Shown: in pieces, positions 63,971 through 64,000 of the stretch | Numbering within the stretch: position 1 is the first letter of the stretch | Layout of the letters: the number at the start of each line of letters is the position of its first letter | NCBI GenBank assembly: GCA_963757815.1 | Contig: CAVWSN010000010.1 | Location: forward strand, 52,790 to 116,789 | Source: JACVRW01 sp963757815 | GTDB lineage: Bacteria > Actinomycetota > Thermoleophilia > Solirubrobacterales > Thermoleophilaceae | Length of the DNA: 64,000 nt | Direction of reading: 5' to 3' | Notes under the pieces: model-generated | The model's database searches: none | The model's input: only the letters and a program-made list of their open reading frames with translations | Told to the model about the DNA's origin: nothing | Position numbers and translations under genes: made by a program

Positions 63971-64000
63971 GAGCAGGATCGGCCCGACGATCAGTTAGAG

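Overview
The window is high-GC DNA with actinobacterial features. SAM-, cyclase-, GGDEF- and STAND-type regulators are dense, GTG and TTG starts are common, coupled genes overlap by ATGA, and an ImuB/DnaE2 mutasome sits under GAAC-N4-GTTC SOS boxes. The aroC-aroKB-aroQ-pepQ and efp-nusB-xseB-ispA gene blocks, together with DUF6504 and DUF72 proteins, fit a soil-type member of Thermoleophilia (Solirubrobacterales or Gaiellales). That placement is an inference from gene content, not a measured phylogeny.

Layout. 1-1.5 kb: end of a housekeeping operon (efp, nusB, xseB, ispA; minus strand). 1.5-12.9 kb: secreted and membrane proteins (LVIVD propeller, LamG, cupredoxin, secreted sugar-isomerase-like protein), an MBL hydrolase, a PAS-GAF-SpoIIE phosphatase with an RsbW-like kinase, DUF72 and an M48 protease. 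13-16.4 kb: SOS-controlled dnaE2. 17-28.6 kb: a long same-strand signalling block. In transcription order it runs EAL/GGDEF protein, GAF-GAF-GGDEF diguanylate cyclase, ammonium-transporter/histidine-kinase fusion, single-domain response regulator, REC/cyclase/LuxR regulator, a small GNAT-like protein, a DMT transporter fused to a cyclic-nucleotide-binding domain, and an O-methyltransferase. 28.6-32.5 kb: a second propeller protein, SOS-controlled imuB with DUF6504, a truncated GYD protein and an orphan injection-system-like protein. 34.5-41.1 kb: proline iminopeptidase, TauE, pepQ, aroQ, aroKB, aroC and vapBC. 41.1-51.9 kb: gene remnants, a TPR protein, hydrolases, a DUF4062 STAND ATPase, a DDDDK-repeat secreted protein, an HD hydrolase, an integrase remnant and DUF899. 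52.6-58 kb: an ABC1 kinase, an excisionase-like gene beside a tRNA-Arg 3' half (probable attachment scar), a CPBP protease and a NarL-type two-component pair. 58.3-60 kb: an IS1182-like element with terminal inverted repeats. 60.3-64 kb: a hydrolase and several frame-broken genes.

The most interesting unit is 17-28.6 kb. A twin-His Amt channel is built into a hybrid kinase and translationally coupled to two response regulators, one carrying a cyclase. Downstream on the same strand lies a transporter with its own cyclic-nucleotide domain. I infer an ammonium-to-second-messenger relay, with the c-di-GMP enzymes upstream as a possible second branch.

A caution applies throughout. At least 16 genes contain one or more frame breaks, including conserved ones (dnaE2, pepQ, M48). 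Most of these look like single-base sequence errors, so gene disruption should not be inferred without checking reads.
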